NCBI GenBank assembly: GCA_934045905.1
Contig: OW203763.1
Location: forward strand, 46,245,494-46,309,493
DNA: 64,000 nucleotides
Direction of reading: 5' to 3'
Source of the DNA: Leuctra nigra
Taxonomy: Eukaryota; Arthropoda; Insecta; Plecoptera; Leuctridae
The position numbers and the translations under genes were made by a program. This document shows, one piece after another, positions 24,201 to 31,551 of the stretch. Within the stretch, counting starts at the first letter, position 1; every line of letters begins with the position of its first letter. The notes below the pieces were generated by a model. It saw only the letters and a list, made by a program, of their open reading frames with translations. It ran no database searches and had not been told where the DNA came from.

Positions 24201-25822
24201 TTTTAGAACATGACTTGATTAAGCCAATTACCATTAAAAGCATGCAAGTAATATCAACTTACCAAATCCTGATTAAGGACACACAAATCTGTGTAACCTG
24301 GTTGGAGAATTGTAGGGAAAACCAGGCTAGACAGAGTAAGAAGTTTTGTGGAGGTACCTGTGGAGGGCGTGGATATCAACAAATGGATAAAGAAGAGACG
24401 AAGGCTTATGTGAGGAGACGTAATTGTGAAGAGAGTAAATGACAAAAAACCCGTTGGGAATAGAAATGTGACAAAACCGAGGAAAAGGTGGAAGTAGAAG
24501 AAAAATAAATCTTTATATTGTATTATCTAGAAATACCACTTCGTTTACCTACGATAGGTCCACTTACAATCATCCTTCATCTGGCAATTAGTTCCTTTTA
24601 TAAATGTGCTCACTTACATACCTAAATCTGTGTAATAAAATGTGATTTATTTATATTTTAGGGCTATGTGAGTTTGAAGCACCAAGATGATAAAGTGATT
24701 GCATTTGAACGAGCTGGACTGCTGTTCGTGTTCAACTTCCACACGAACAAGAGTTTCACCGACTACAAGCTCGGAGTGGACGAGCCAGGTTCCTACAAGG
24801 TTGTGCTGTGTTCCGACGATGAACGCTTCGGAGGGTTCAACCGAGTGGACTCGAAAGTTCCGCATCTCACGTTCCCAGAAGGCTTTGCTGGAAGGAGGAA
24901 CTCGTTGCTTGTAAGTTACACTACTGTTTCATTTTAAAACCAAGATTACAAGGGATACGGAAAATAAATTTTAATTTGATTCATCAAAATGGTAAATTGA
25001 CAGTTGTGAACGAACTAATGCACTCTGGCATGGACTCTTAAAATTACACATAGAGAGTGTGAATGAAGAATTTTTAAACTGACTTATCAATGTACAAAAC
25101 TAATTGGTTATGAAATAATAAAATATCTTAAGAAGTGTTCAAAGTAATATTACAGTGATTAGATTAGAATGATTTACTTATTAATTTTCTTTTATTAGTT
25201 AGTTTAATGGTTTTACTCATTTTCACCCCCAAAACATGCAAGACCAACAAAAGATCAACCTTTTTAACTGCTTGTGTAACTGCTAACACAACTTGCCGCC
25301 ACTGCCATCAGCGAGTTAATTTTGTTTTCAGATCTTCATATTTACCGGTTTCTTGCAGCCTTCCTATTCAACCAACCATATTAAAATAAAAAATTCTTTT
25401 TGTGTTCATTTCTGAACTATTAGCCTATTATTCAGACGTAATGCGTTTCAAAAGTTGTTCAAAGTTGTTCTCCAAATGTTCGTGTTTATATATCGAAGAC
25501 TGGGAAACAACTTCTGGAAGTCACTGTTCACCTGACAGATGCTGTTTTATTCCGTAACTGTAACTGGGACTGTAACTCAGCTTATAACAAAAGCTGAGTT
25601 GTTGTAAAAGAAAAATTAAATGCGTTAAAAGGGGCACTGAAAAGTAAGATTTCGTAGACCAATGTAACTTTTTGTAACTTTTCAAAGGGCAAAGTTACAG
25701 CATAGAACTTAAGATCTGTTTGAAAATGTAAGAGTTTTTGTGTTGAACTAAGGTATTTGTTTCTTTCTTTCTTTCAGGCCTATCTGCCATGCCGCACTGT
25801 ACTTGTTTTCGGAAAAGTTTAG
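1236..25822 (+). CDS. GBE1: Glycogen branching enzyme (1,4-alpha-glucan branching enzyme), 3' eight exons, 5'-partial
   Basis: Cytosolic enzyme that cuts an alpha-1,4 glucan chain and re-attaches it through an alpha-1,6 bond, making the branches of glycogen. Eight exons join in frame: 1236-1536, 5393-5464, 14814-14985, 16986-17195, 17593-17764, 20047-20231, 24662-24910 and 25778-25822 (stop TAG 25820-25822). Together they give about 469 residues, against roughly 700 in animal GBE1, so the N-terminal carbohydrate-binding module and the start of the barrel lie left of the window. GH13 signatures are visible: LLDAVHSH (region I), GFRFDGVT with the nucleophile Asp at 14818-14820, TIAEDVSG with the acid/base Glu at 14983-14985, and CESHDQ (region IV). 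Every junction has AG/GT and correct phase, with no internal stop, so the gene looks intact. The second intron in the window is 9.3 kb and full of transposons. The identification is close to certain from resemblance to animal GBE1. Confidence 0.96.
1963..2129. mobile_element. Foldback MITE nested in the hAT element
   Basis: Arms of about 48 bp are almost perfectly complementary (ggacccttacctaatatt ... aatat-aggtaagggtcc, then cagtagcaccgtgttactg and its reverse). About 167 bp in total; non-coding. Confidence 0.75.
2870..3220 (-). pseudogene. Non-LTR retrotransposon (Jockey-like) reverse transcriptase C-terminal remnant
   Basis: The reading frame contains [20 protein letters not shown], then [18 protein letters not shown] and [20 protein letters not shown]. 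This order is typical of the region after the catalytic reverse transcriptase core in Jockey/I-type elements (W-GCA, LQ-QNK, PR-TRN, H--L). The catalytic core itself is absent, so this is a dead fragment, here carried inside a DNA transposon. Confidence 0.75.
3219..3412. repeat. 31-bp minisatellite, about six copies
   Basis: The core ttctcattggccggcttgg followed by ttttgggccgc(g/a) is repeated about every 31 bp. The last copies also appear inverted at about 3488-3547 (ctcgagccaacgagaactca), giving a palindrome around 3450. The minisatellite accounts for the repetitive Trp/Pro/Ala frames here, which are not genes. Confidence 0.85.
4919..4950. repeat. (CT)n microsatellite
   Basis: An uninterrupted run of alternating c and t, about 16 repeats, within a GBE1 intron. 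Confidence 0.9.
5393..5464 (+). CDS. GBE1: GBE1 exon: [10 protein letters not shown] segment
   Basis: A 72-nt exon after a strong polypyrimidine acceptor (cttcttttcag). It reads [20 protein letters not shown] followed by DGF and half an Arg codon, then donor GTAAGA. It precedes the catalytic FDGVT directly, as in other animal GBEs. It is too short to be found as a stand-alone ORF. Confidence 0.94.
6726..7142. mobile_element. hAT-type MITE, 417 bp
   Basis: Terminal inverted repeat tagtgatggca ... tgccatcacta, with an exact 8-bp target duplication AGTATGAC at 6718-6725 and 7143-7150. The interior is rich in aaaattttc words; non-coding. Confidence 0.88.
7480..8211. mobile_element. Truncated MITE of the aaggtgatac family, with a nested insertion
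   Basis: Closely resembles 15694-16226: shared gcccggtt-type words such as ggcgccggttattcaac, gattagatgaaa and atcacttggcacattttt. A 356-bp element sits inside it at 7591-7946. The right end is cut by the element at 8215. Confidence 0.7.
7591..7946. mobile_element. Insertion nested in the 7480-8211 MITE
   Basis: Absent from the related copy at 15694-16226. Begins cattgac and ends gtcaatg (7-bp inverted ends) and is flanked by direct repeats ATATTAG (7584-7590 and 7947-7953). No coding capacity that I can support. Confidence 0.6.
8215..8575. mobile_element. GGGGCTGTGC-family MITE (Harbinger-like)
   Basis: Near-perfect terminal inverted repeat ggggctgtgcataaaggacg ... with its complement at the right end, flanked by CTA on both sides (8212-8214, 8576-8578). 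The interior has long C runs. Same family as 62896-63282 and the relic near 47520-47790. A 3-bp target duplication suits PIF/Harbinger, but this is an inference. Confidence 0.75.
9181..9215. repeat. (AAAT)n microsatellite
   Basis: About eight tandem aaat units at the left edge of the foldback element 9225-9690. Confidence 0.85.
9225..9690. mobile_element. Foldback element, left arm truncated
   Basis: The spacer gtgtcaagaagaaggcaac ... is flanked by inverted arms (aataaagctaggcgcattg / caatgcgccaagctttatt). Only about 60 bp of the left arm remain; the right arm runs about 300 bp to acaagtttttgtttttgtac. Partner of 14225-14672. Related fragments lie near 6130-6480 and 32640-32800 (words gtgcttggcagtt and gcccctccttttag-like). 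Confidence 0.65.
10856..11401. mobile_element. hAT-type MITE, 546 bp
   Basis: Terminal inverted repeat cagacatgggca ... tgcccatgtctg and an exact 8-bp target duplication CCTTTAGT (10848-10855 and 11402-11409). The interior is built from repeats of gtatcttgtat and aaatac. It sits in the first unit of the diverged tandem repeat that follows. Confidence 0.88.
11402..11960. repeat. Diverged tandem repeat, about 120-bp unit
   Basis: Four to five degenerate units, each with (g)gagcc-tttgtgtggtttcttg, then gattgacaaatta, then aagttgtgaacacctaat. Copies differ at many positions, so this is an old array, unlike the near-identical arrays in the P450 gene. Confidence 0.7.
12148..12240 (-). repeat. tRNA-derived SINE-like sequence
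   Basis: On the minus strand an A-box-like tggcgaattgg is followed by a B-box-like gggttcgatcccc, the internal RNA polymerase III promoter pattern. A clean cloverleaf is not obvious, so I call it a SINE head rather than a working tRNA gene. A related copy follows at 12465-12545. Confidence 0.5.
12465..12545 (-). repeat. tRNA-derived SINE-like sequence, second copy
   Basis: Read on the minus strand it carries tcggactgatagctcatg (A-box side) and a B-box-like cgcgttcgattccc. Flanking words (gtatcaaagaagaa, gcggaacgtaaa) match those of the copy at 12148-12240. Confidence 0.45.
12590..13045. repeat. Dispersed repeat, also at 51520-51870
   Basis: Shares cacttccggtcaaaat, ccagccagccag, gaagggatgatcgca and gaaatttggt-g-gtgttgtca, in the same order, with the copy near 51520-51870. 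Probably the body of a SINE or other retroelement; no ORF supported. Confidence 0.6.
13612..13797. mobile_element. Right-end fragment of the aaggtgatac MITE family
   Basis: Matches the right third of 15694-16226 (gcgaaacaaaaaattaaaaa, gggataacc-taagtttgtc, aaaagcagcaaaatcgctc) and ends in caccttaa. It may be the missing right end of the copy truncated at 8211, or an independent fragment. Confidence 0.55.
14225..14672. mobile_element. Foldback element, right arm truncated
   Basis: Partner of 9225-9690. Here the left arm is full length (from gttgtacaaaaacaaaaact) and the right arm is reduced to about 30 bp, while the spacer is in the same orientation as in the partner. It ends about 140 bp before the catalytic GBE1 exon. 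Confidence 0.65.
14814..14985 (+). CDS. GBE1: GBE1 exon: catalytic nucleophile and acid/base exon
   Basis: Acceptor ccgcag, donor GAG/GTACAT. It begins by completing Arg and then reads [20 protein letters not shown]; the Asp at 14818-14820 is the GH13 nucleophile position. The exon ends exactly on the Glu of TIAE, the GH13 acid/base, so both catalytic carboxylates sit in one 172-nt exon. Confidence 0.95.
15335..16350. mobile_element. hAT-type element with a nested MITE
   Basis: Terminal inverted repeat tag(g/a)ga(t/c)gggacgattcc and an exact 8-bp target duplication ATCATAAT (15327-15334 and 16351-16358). The interior is rich in gaatcgg and cgattc words. The MITE at 15694-16226 is inserted within it. 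Confidence 0.85.
15694..16226. mobile_element. TTAA-flanked MITE, aaggtgatac family
   Basis: Both ends read TTAAGGTG outward-in, so the element is flanked by TTAA, as in piggyBac-type insertions; the ends are otherwise only partly complementary. Other copies: 7480-8211 and 13612-13797. Confidence 0.65.
16490..16957. mobile_element. GC-rich insertion with a 113-bp direct duplication
   Basis: Base composition changes abruptly to GC-rich at about 16490 and back near 16957. Its right part is an almost exact tandem duplication with a period of 113 bp (16731-16843 and 16844-16957), including gtccggcatgggtagccctt and the end ccatcggtggggtg. It ends 28 bp before the 3' splice site of a GBE1 exon. 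It looks like a retroelement fragment; family not recognised. Confidence 0.6.
16986..17195 (+). CDS. GBE1: GBE1 exon: DVSGMPAL to ESHDQ (region IV)
   Basis: Acceptor gtgctcag, donor CAG/GTACCA. It starts [20 protein letters not shown] and ends YCESHDQ, which includes the conserved His-Asp pair of GH13 region IV. A GC-rich repeated insertion ends about 28 bp before the acceptor. Confidence 0.95.
17593..17764 (+). CDS. GBE1: GBE1 exon: [14 protein letters not shown]
   Basis: Acceptor atgctgcag, donor ATGG/GTGACC. It carries [20 protein letters not shown], the [19 protein letters not shown] segment and a split Gly codon that continues in the next exon as NEFGHPEW. Confidence 0.95.
18949..19249. 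mobile_element. hAT-type MITE, 301 bp
   Basis: Terminal inverted repeat cagtggttaattt ... aaattaaccactg and an exact 8-bp target duplication CAAGTCTC (18941-18948 and 19250-19257). The interior has repeated gtgggcggacg words. Confidence 0.9.
19270..19693. mobile_element. Decayed inverted-repeat element
   Basis: The left end gcgggaacccaaatgaattt and right end ggttccgggttccagtccct are roughly complementary. A second copy spans about 53693-54070 (gggactggaacccaaatgaa, shared internal cataactaaggc). Confidence 0.5.
20047..20231 (+). CDS. GBE1: GBE1 exon: [14 protein letters not shown]
   Basis: Acceptor gtgtag, donor CCG/GTACGT. It contains [20 protein letters not shown] and the YHYARRQW segment, both hallmarks of branching enzymes, and ends [11 protein letters not shown]. 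Confidence 0.95.
20921..22412. mobile_element. hAT-type element, 1.5 kb, nested
   Basis: Terminal inverted repeat cagtggcggc(c)ggtgc ... gc-gccgccactg with an exact 8-bp target duplication TATTTCAG (20913-20920 and 22413-22420). It contains a foldback block at 21743-21899. No complete transposase frame is visible. Confidence 0.88.
21743..21899. repeat. Foldback block, about 60-bp arms
   Basis: Arms read ccaagtcttgaaaaaagcg, gttttgaaaccgtctggcg, then ttttcattgatcaaaa, followed by a short loop and their complement. A diverged half-copy is near 23275-23350 (gaaaccgtgacacggtttc). Confidence 0.85.
24057..24123. repeat. Near-perfect 66-bp palindrome
   Basis: gacagctagattttaag then tttaacccaatttgatc is followed directly by its reverse complement with essentially no loop. 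It lies in the GBE1 intron before the 24662 exon. No target duplication recognised. Confidence 0.85.
24662..24910 (+). CDS. GBE1: GBE1 exon: C-terminal beta domain
   Basis: Acceptor tatattttag, donor CTT/GTAAGT. It encodes [20 protein letters not shown] and [19 protein letters not shown], the C-terminal all-beta domain of branching enzymes, ending RRNSLL. Confidence 0.94.
25778..25822 (+). CDS. GBE1: GBE1 terminal exon
   Basis: A 45-nt final coding exon after a tctttctttcag acceptor. It encodes [14 protein letters not shown] and a TAG stop. It is in phase 0 with the previous exon and matches the usual end of the C-terminal beta domain (SLLVY-P-R pattern). Confidence 0.88.
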   Translation, partial: AYLPCRTVLVFGKV

Positions 25823-26084
25823 AGCATTTCAATGACATGTCCTGTAATGAGCACAATATTTAGTGTTATCAGGTAATTTAGTGCCATCACAAACACTAGT
25901 CTTTCCTGTCTAGTTGTTATTCAATAGGTTGGTTTTGGGTAGGTTAAGCAAATGTAACAGAAATCAATTGTTATTTTTTATAAATATATTTTATTAGAAT
26001 CCTATATATAAATGTACCCCTATAACACCTATTACTAGGTGCGTACCTATTAGCCCAGTAATTTAAAGCAAAAAAAAGAGCTGA

Positions 26085-26925
26085 ACCCACCACTAATTGC
26101 AACAGAAGGTTTCAATATATGAATAGATTCAGAAAGATGCCCTCTACAACATATCCAAAATCCTCCCGAATCCGAGTGCCGGAAGTACTTTTTAATCACT
26201 TTTTAAATTAATTTCTCATGTTAATTCCATCTTCCAAAAAAAAGGTTTTTCATGTTACTCCGATTTTGACGAAACTTGGCAGAATTGTTCACCATCCTAA
26301 ATGAACACAAATAGCTCTCATAGCGTTTTCCTCTAAATCACATCGTTTGGGAAATATGGACCTCGCAAAACGTCAAATTACACTCAAAGTGGCCTAAATC
26401 GTCGAAAACTGACAAAAATATTACTTTTCAATGGGCCATATTTCCCAAACGATGAGATTAAGAGGAAAACGCTAAGAGAGCTATTTGTGTTCATTTCGAA
26501 TAGTGAACAATTCTACCAAGTTTCGTCAAAATCGGTGTTAGGTACACTCGGCCAAACAAAACTTGAACGTGTACCAAATTTGAATGACTGCTGGTCATGT
26601 CCCATAACCATTCAAAGCTTGTTATTATCATTGAAATGTGAGGTCACCTACTAGAGTGAGAAATGAGATCGCTTAGACTGACTTCTGATGGTGCGATCTT
26701 ACATTTATCAGCCTATCAGATTTATTGAACGTTCAAGTTTTGTTTGGCCAAGTGTACATGATTTTTTTTTTTTTTGGAAGATGGAATTAACAGGGGAAAT
26801 TAACTTAAAAAGTGATTAAAAAGCACTTCCGGCACTCGGATTCGGGAGGATTTTGGATTGTTGTAGAGGGCATTTTTCTGAATCGATTCATGTATTGAAA
26901 CCTTCTGTTGCAATTAGTGGTGGGT
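26085..26925. mobile_element. Nested palindromic transposon downstream of GBE1
   Basis: Outer arms of about 160 bp (acccaccactaattgcaaca ... tgttgcaattagtggtgggt) enclose a second palindrome (about 26255-26538, arms with cgattttgacgaaacttgg) and then a Tc1/mariner-like MITE (26543-26756). It lies between the GBE1 stop and its candidate polyadenylation signal, so it may be in the 3' UTR. Confidence 0.8.
26543..26756. mobile_element. Tc1/mariner-like MITE
   Basis: Terminal inverted repeat tacactcggccaaacaaaac ... complement gttttgtttggccaagtgta, bounded by TA as in Tc1/mariner insertions. Related ends are found at 28079-28301 and more distantly at 590-783. Confidence 0.7.
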
Positions 26926-27066
26926 ATAATCACAAAATTACTGGACTATATATACTATATTTATCTGTTGATCATTTTTGTTTGGTAAATATGTGTGACC
27001 AATATATTGGATCTAGAGCGTTTACTGAGGATTTCCATTTACAAATCATTGTATGCTCAAAAATAT

Positions 27067-27072
27067 AATAAA
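27067..27072 (+). promoter_or_regulatory. Candidate polyadenylation signal for GBE1
   Basis: This is the first clear AATAAA I see after the GBE1 stop, about 1.24 kb downstream. The 3' UTR would then contain the nested palindromic transposon 26085-26925. It lies only 35 bp from the candidate signal of the convergent P450 gene. Confidence 0.3.
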
Positions 27073-27106
27073 TTCATATTAATACAAAATATTGTGTAAT
27101 TCAGTC

Positions 27107-27112
27107 TTTATT
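27107..27112 (-). promoter_or_regulatory. Candidate polyadenylation signal for the P450 gene
   Basis: AATAAA on the minus strand about 295 nt after the P450 stop codon. It lies 35 bp from the candidate GBE1 signal on the other strand. Confidence 0.35.
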
Positions 27113-27405
27113 TTAAGTAATCCTACCTACTTTATTTACAACTCTGACAATTTCCATTGGTTGTCAAATCCATGGTCAAATTGTCAGAAACTTTGCCCTT
27201 ACAAATTTAGTTCACGTTTTAGAGAATTTACCTTTGCCGATCTTTTTAGTTTATATTTATTCCATCATATTCCTGCTACATTTTATGGAACTTGACGGAA
27301 CTTTTCACCAGGTCTGCTACAAAAAAGATGTAGAACAATAGAAAGAATAAGCTGTACGCTGTTATAAATGCAAATCAAATATGAAGTCAGTGTATAAAGA
27401 ATGCC

Positions 27406-27566
27406 CTATCTCTTGTTGAAATGCAGTCGCATTGGGTCTGCAGGGAACAGCAGTGTGTTGTAAACCTGCTCCATGGGCTTGGAACTATCTCCTGCGAACT
27501 GCAGTTGAAACTGGTTGAGCAGCAGGGCGAGTAACACGTAGATATCTTGCTCGGCAAAGCGACGCC
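27406..27566 (-). CDS. P450 exon 8: C terminus
   Basis: Acceptor attgaccag; reads GRRFAEQDIYVLLALLLNQF and ends PADPMRLHFNKR with TAG at 27406-27408. Confidence 0.93.
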
Positions 27567-30500
27567 CTGGTCAATCACAACATCATTAGTTACTAATTTC
27601 ATCTTGAAATGATCATAATTTGTTTTCAACGAGTCGCCGTGAAATATTCTGTTCCCAACAAAATGTCAGCTACAATCATTTGCCTAGTCATGTGGGTCGG
27701 AGGTCAACAACTGCACATTTAGATACTTATCATTGAATTACAAAGAATTATCTTGTAATATTGCATTAGAATTAGTCTAGGTCCCTGTCAAAGTGTATAA
27801 AGCTTATGGTTTACTGCTTGGTAAAACATTGCAAACCTTGTAATGAAAAAATTGTTAAAGTAAACCTAAATTGTAAATGTAATGTTTTGAGAAGTGAACT
27901 ATATATTACTCTGCTTATATTGCAAACTTAATAAGTTTTGGGCTGTTAACTTTTTAAGACAATTTTTTTCACTTCACGTATGGCCATGTATCAATTGGAT
28001 GCTGAGTTTGGTGTCAAATTATATTAGATATCTAGGAAATATTTTATAGTCTATAATAATTATTACGCCATGTTGGCGTACACTTGGCCAAACAAAAACC
28101 GGTTTTCGGAAGACACTGATTGGATGAAAAAGATTTGTTGGCATCATCAGATGAAGTCTATGCTAACTTGTTATCTAACTTCAGTAGCACTGATTTCTTT
28201 GATAATAGGTAAGTAATAACATGGATTGGTTGTGAAGGATGCTGACAAGCAGTCATTCTGTTTCGCACAAATACCGTTTTTAGTTGTGCTAAGTACGTGT
28301 ACATGATCGTGTTAAGGGCATGTATCGACTAGGTAATGTGTTTTGGTAGCTACCAGCGCAGGTCCTGGTTCCATGGCCGAAGGGGGTGAGAATGAACGGG
28401 TGGATTTCCTTGGCAAATTCGTGGCCTCTCAGCCATCTCTCTGGCAGAAACTCAAGTGGTCTAGAGAAGAATTCTTCGGAGCGGAACAGCACATTGGGTG
28501 TCAGATTCACGTGCGTCTGTCAAGCAAGAGTTTACCGCGTGTTATTACATGACAACAATAAGACACTGGTGTCAGATTCACGTGCGTCTGTCAAGCAAGA
28601 GTTTACCGCGTGTTATTACATGGCAACAATAAGACACTGGTGTCAGATTCACGTGCGTCTGTCAAGCAAGAGTTTACCGCGTGTTATTACATGGCAACAA
28701 TAAGACACTGGTGTCAGATTCACGTGCGTCTGTCAAGCAAGAGTTTACCGCGTGTTATTACATGACAACAATAAGACACTGGTGTCAGATTCACGTGCGT
28801 CTGTCAAGCAAGAGTTTACCGCGTGTTATTACATGGCAACAATAAGACACTGGTGTCAGATTCACGTGCGTCTGTCAAGCAAGAGTTTACCGCGTGTTAT
28901 TACATGGCAACAATAAGACACTGGTGTCAGATTCACGTGCGTCTGTCAAGCAAGAGTTTACCGCGTGTTATTACATGGCAACAATAAGACACTGGTGTCA
29001 GATTCACGTGCGTCTGTCAAGCAAGAGTTTACCGCGTGTTATTACATGGCAACAATAAGACACTGGTGTCAGATTCACGTGCGTCTGTCAAGCAAGAGTT
29101 TACCGCGTGTTATTACATGACAACAATAAGACACTGGTGTCAGATTCACGTGCGTCTGTCAAGCAAGAGTTTACCGCGTGTTATTACATGGCAACAATAA
29201 GACACTGGTGTCAGATTCACGTGCGTCTGTCAAGCAAGAGTTTACCGCGTGTTATTACATGGCAACAATAAGACACTGGTGTCAGATTCACGTGCGTCTG
29301 TCAAGCAAGAGTTTACCGCGTGTTATTACATGGCAACAATAAGACACTGGTGTCAGATTCACGTGCGTCTGTCAAGCAAGAGTTTACCGCGTGTTATTAC
29401 ATGGCAACAATAAGACACTGGTGTCAGATTCACGTGCGTCTGTCAAGCAAGAGTTTACCGCGTGTTATTACATGACAACAATAAGACACTGGTGTCAGAT
29501 TCACGTGCGTCTGTCAAGCAAGAGTTTACCGCGTGTTATTACATGGCAACAATAAGACACTGGTGTCAGATTCACGTGCGTCTGTCAAGCAAGAGTTTAC
29601 CGCGTGTTATTACATGGCAACAATAAGACACTGGTGTCAGATTCACGTGCGTCTGTCAAGCAAGAGTTTACCGCGTGTTATTACATGACAACAATAAGAC
29701 ACTGGTGTCAGATTCACGTGCGTCTGTCAAGCAAGAGTTTACCGCGTGTTATTACATGGCAACAATAAGACACTGGTGTCAGATTCACGTGCGTCTGTCA
29801 AGCAAGAGTTTACCGCGTGTTATTACATGGCAACAATAAGACACTGGTGTCAGATTCACGTGCGTCTGTCAAGCAAGAGTTTACCGCGTGTTATTACATG
29901 ACAACAATAAGACACTGGTGTCAGATTCACGTGCGTCTGTCAAGCAAGATTTTACCGCGTGTTATTACATGGCAACAATAAGACACTGGTGTCAGATTCA
30001 CGTGCGTCTGTCAAGCAAGAGTTTACCGCGTGTTATTACATGACAACAATAAGACACTGGTGTCAGATTCACGTGCGTCTGTCAAGCAAGAGTTTACCGC
30101 GTGTTATTACATGGCAACAATAAGACACTGGTGTCAGATTCACGTGCGTCTGTCAAGCAAGAGTTTACCGCGTGTTATTACATGACAACAATAAGACACT
30201 GGTGTCAGATTCACGTGCGTCTGTCAAGCAAGAGTTTACCGCGTGTTATTACATGGCAACAATAAGACACTGGTGTCAGATTCACGTGCGTCTGTCAAGC
30301 AAGAGTTTACCGCGTGTTATTACATGGCAACAATAAGACACTGGTGTCAGATTCACGTGCGTCTGTCAAGCAAGAGTTTACCGCGTGTTATTACATGGCA
30401 ACAATAAGACACTGGTGTCAGATTCACGTGCGTCTGTCAAGCAAGAGTTTACCGCGTGTTATTACATGGCAACAATAAGACACTGGTGTCAGATTCACGT

Positions 30501-31517
30501 GCGTCTGTCAAGCAAGAGTTTACCGCGTGTTATTACATGGCAACAATAAGACACTGGTGTCAGATTCACGTGCGTCTGTCAAGCAAGAGTTTACCGCGTG
30601 TTATTACATGACAACAATAAGACACTGGTGTCAGATTCACGTGCGTCTGTCAAGCAAGAGTTTACCGCGTGTTATTACATGGCAACAATAAGACACTGGT
30701 GTCAGATTCACGTGCGTCTGTCAAGCAAGAGTTTACCGCGTGTTATTACATGACAACAATAAGACACTGGTGTCAGATTCACGTGCGTCTGTCAAGCAAG
30801 AGTTTACCGCGTGTTATTACATGGCAACAATAAGACACTGGTGTCAGATTCACGTGCGTCTGTCAAGCAAGAGTTTACCGCGTGTTATTACATGGCAACA
30901 ATAAGACACTGGTGTCAGATTCACGTGCGTCTGTCAAGCAAGAGTTTACCGCGTGTTATTACATGACAACAATAAGACACTGGTGTCAGATTCACGTGCG
31001 TCTGTCAAGCAAGAGTTTACCGCGTGTTATTACATGGCAACAATAAGACACTGGTGTCAGATTCACGTGCGTCTGTCAAGCAAGAGTTTACCGCGTGTTA
31101 TTACATGACAACAATAAGACACTGGTGTCAGATTCACGTGCGTCTGTCAAGCAAGAGTTTACCGCGTGTTATTACATGGCAACAATAAGACACTGGTGTC
31201 AGATTCACGTGCGTCTGTCAAGCAAGAGTTTACCGCGTGTTATTACATGACAACAATAAGACACTGGTGTCAGATTCACGTGCGTCTGTCAAGCAAGAGT
31301 TTACCGCGTGTTATTACATGGCAACAATAAGACACTGGTGTCAGATTCACGTGCGTCTGTCAAGCAAGAGTTTACCGCGTGTTATTACATGACAACAATA
31401 AGACACTCATAGGTACAATGAGATATAATTTGTGACTACGTTATTATACAAGAACATACATAACCGAAATAATTTTAATAAATACGAATACAGCAGGAGC
31501 AAACTTTCAGCTACAGC

Positions 31518-31551
<34 letters not shown>

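Noticed and set aside
28498..31408. CRISPR-like direct repeats of 71 bp
   Set aside because: No variable spacers, and the unit matches the P450 intron 6/exon 7 boundary.
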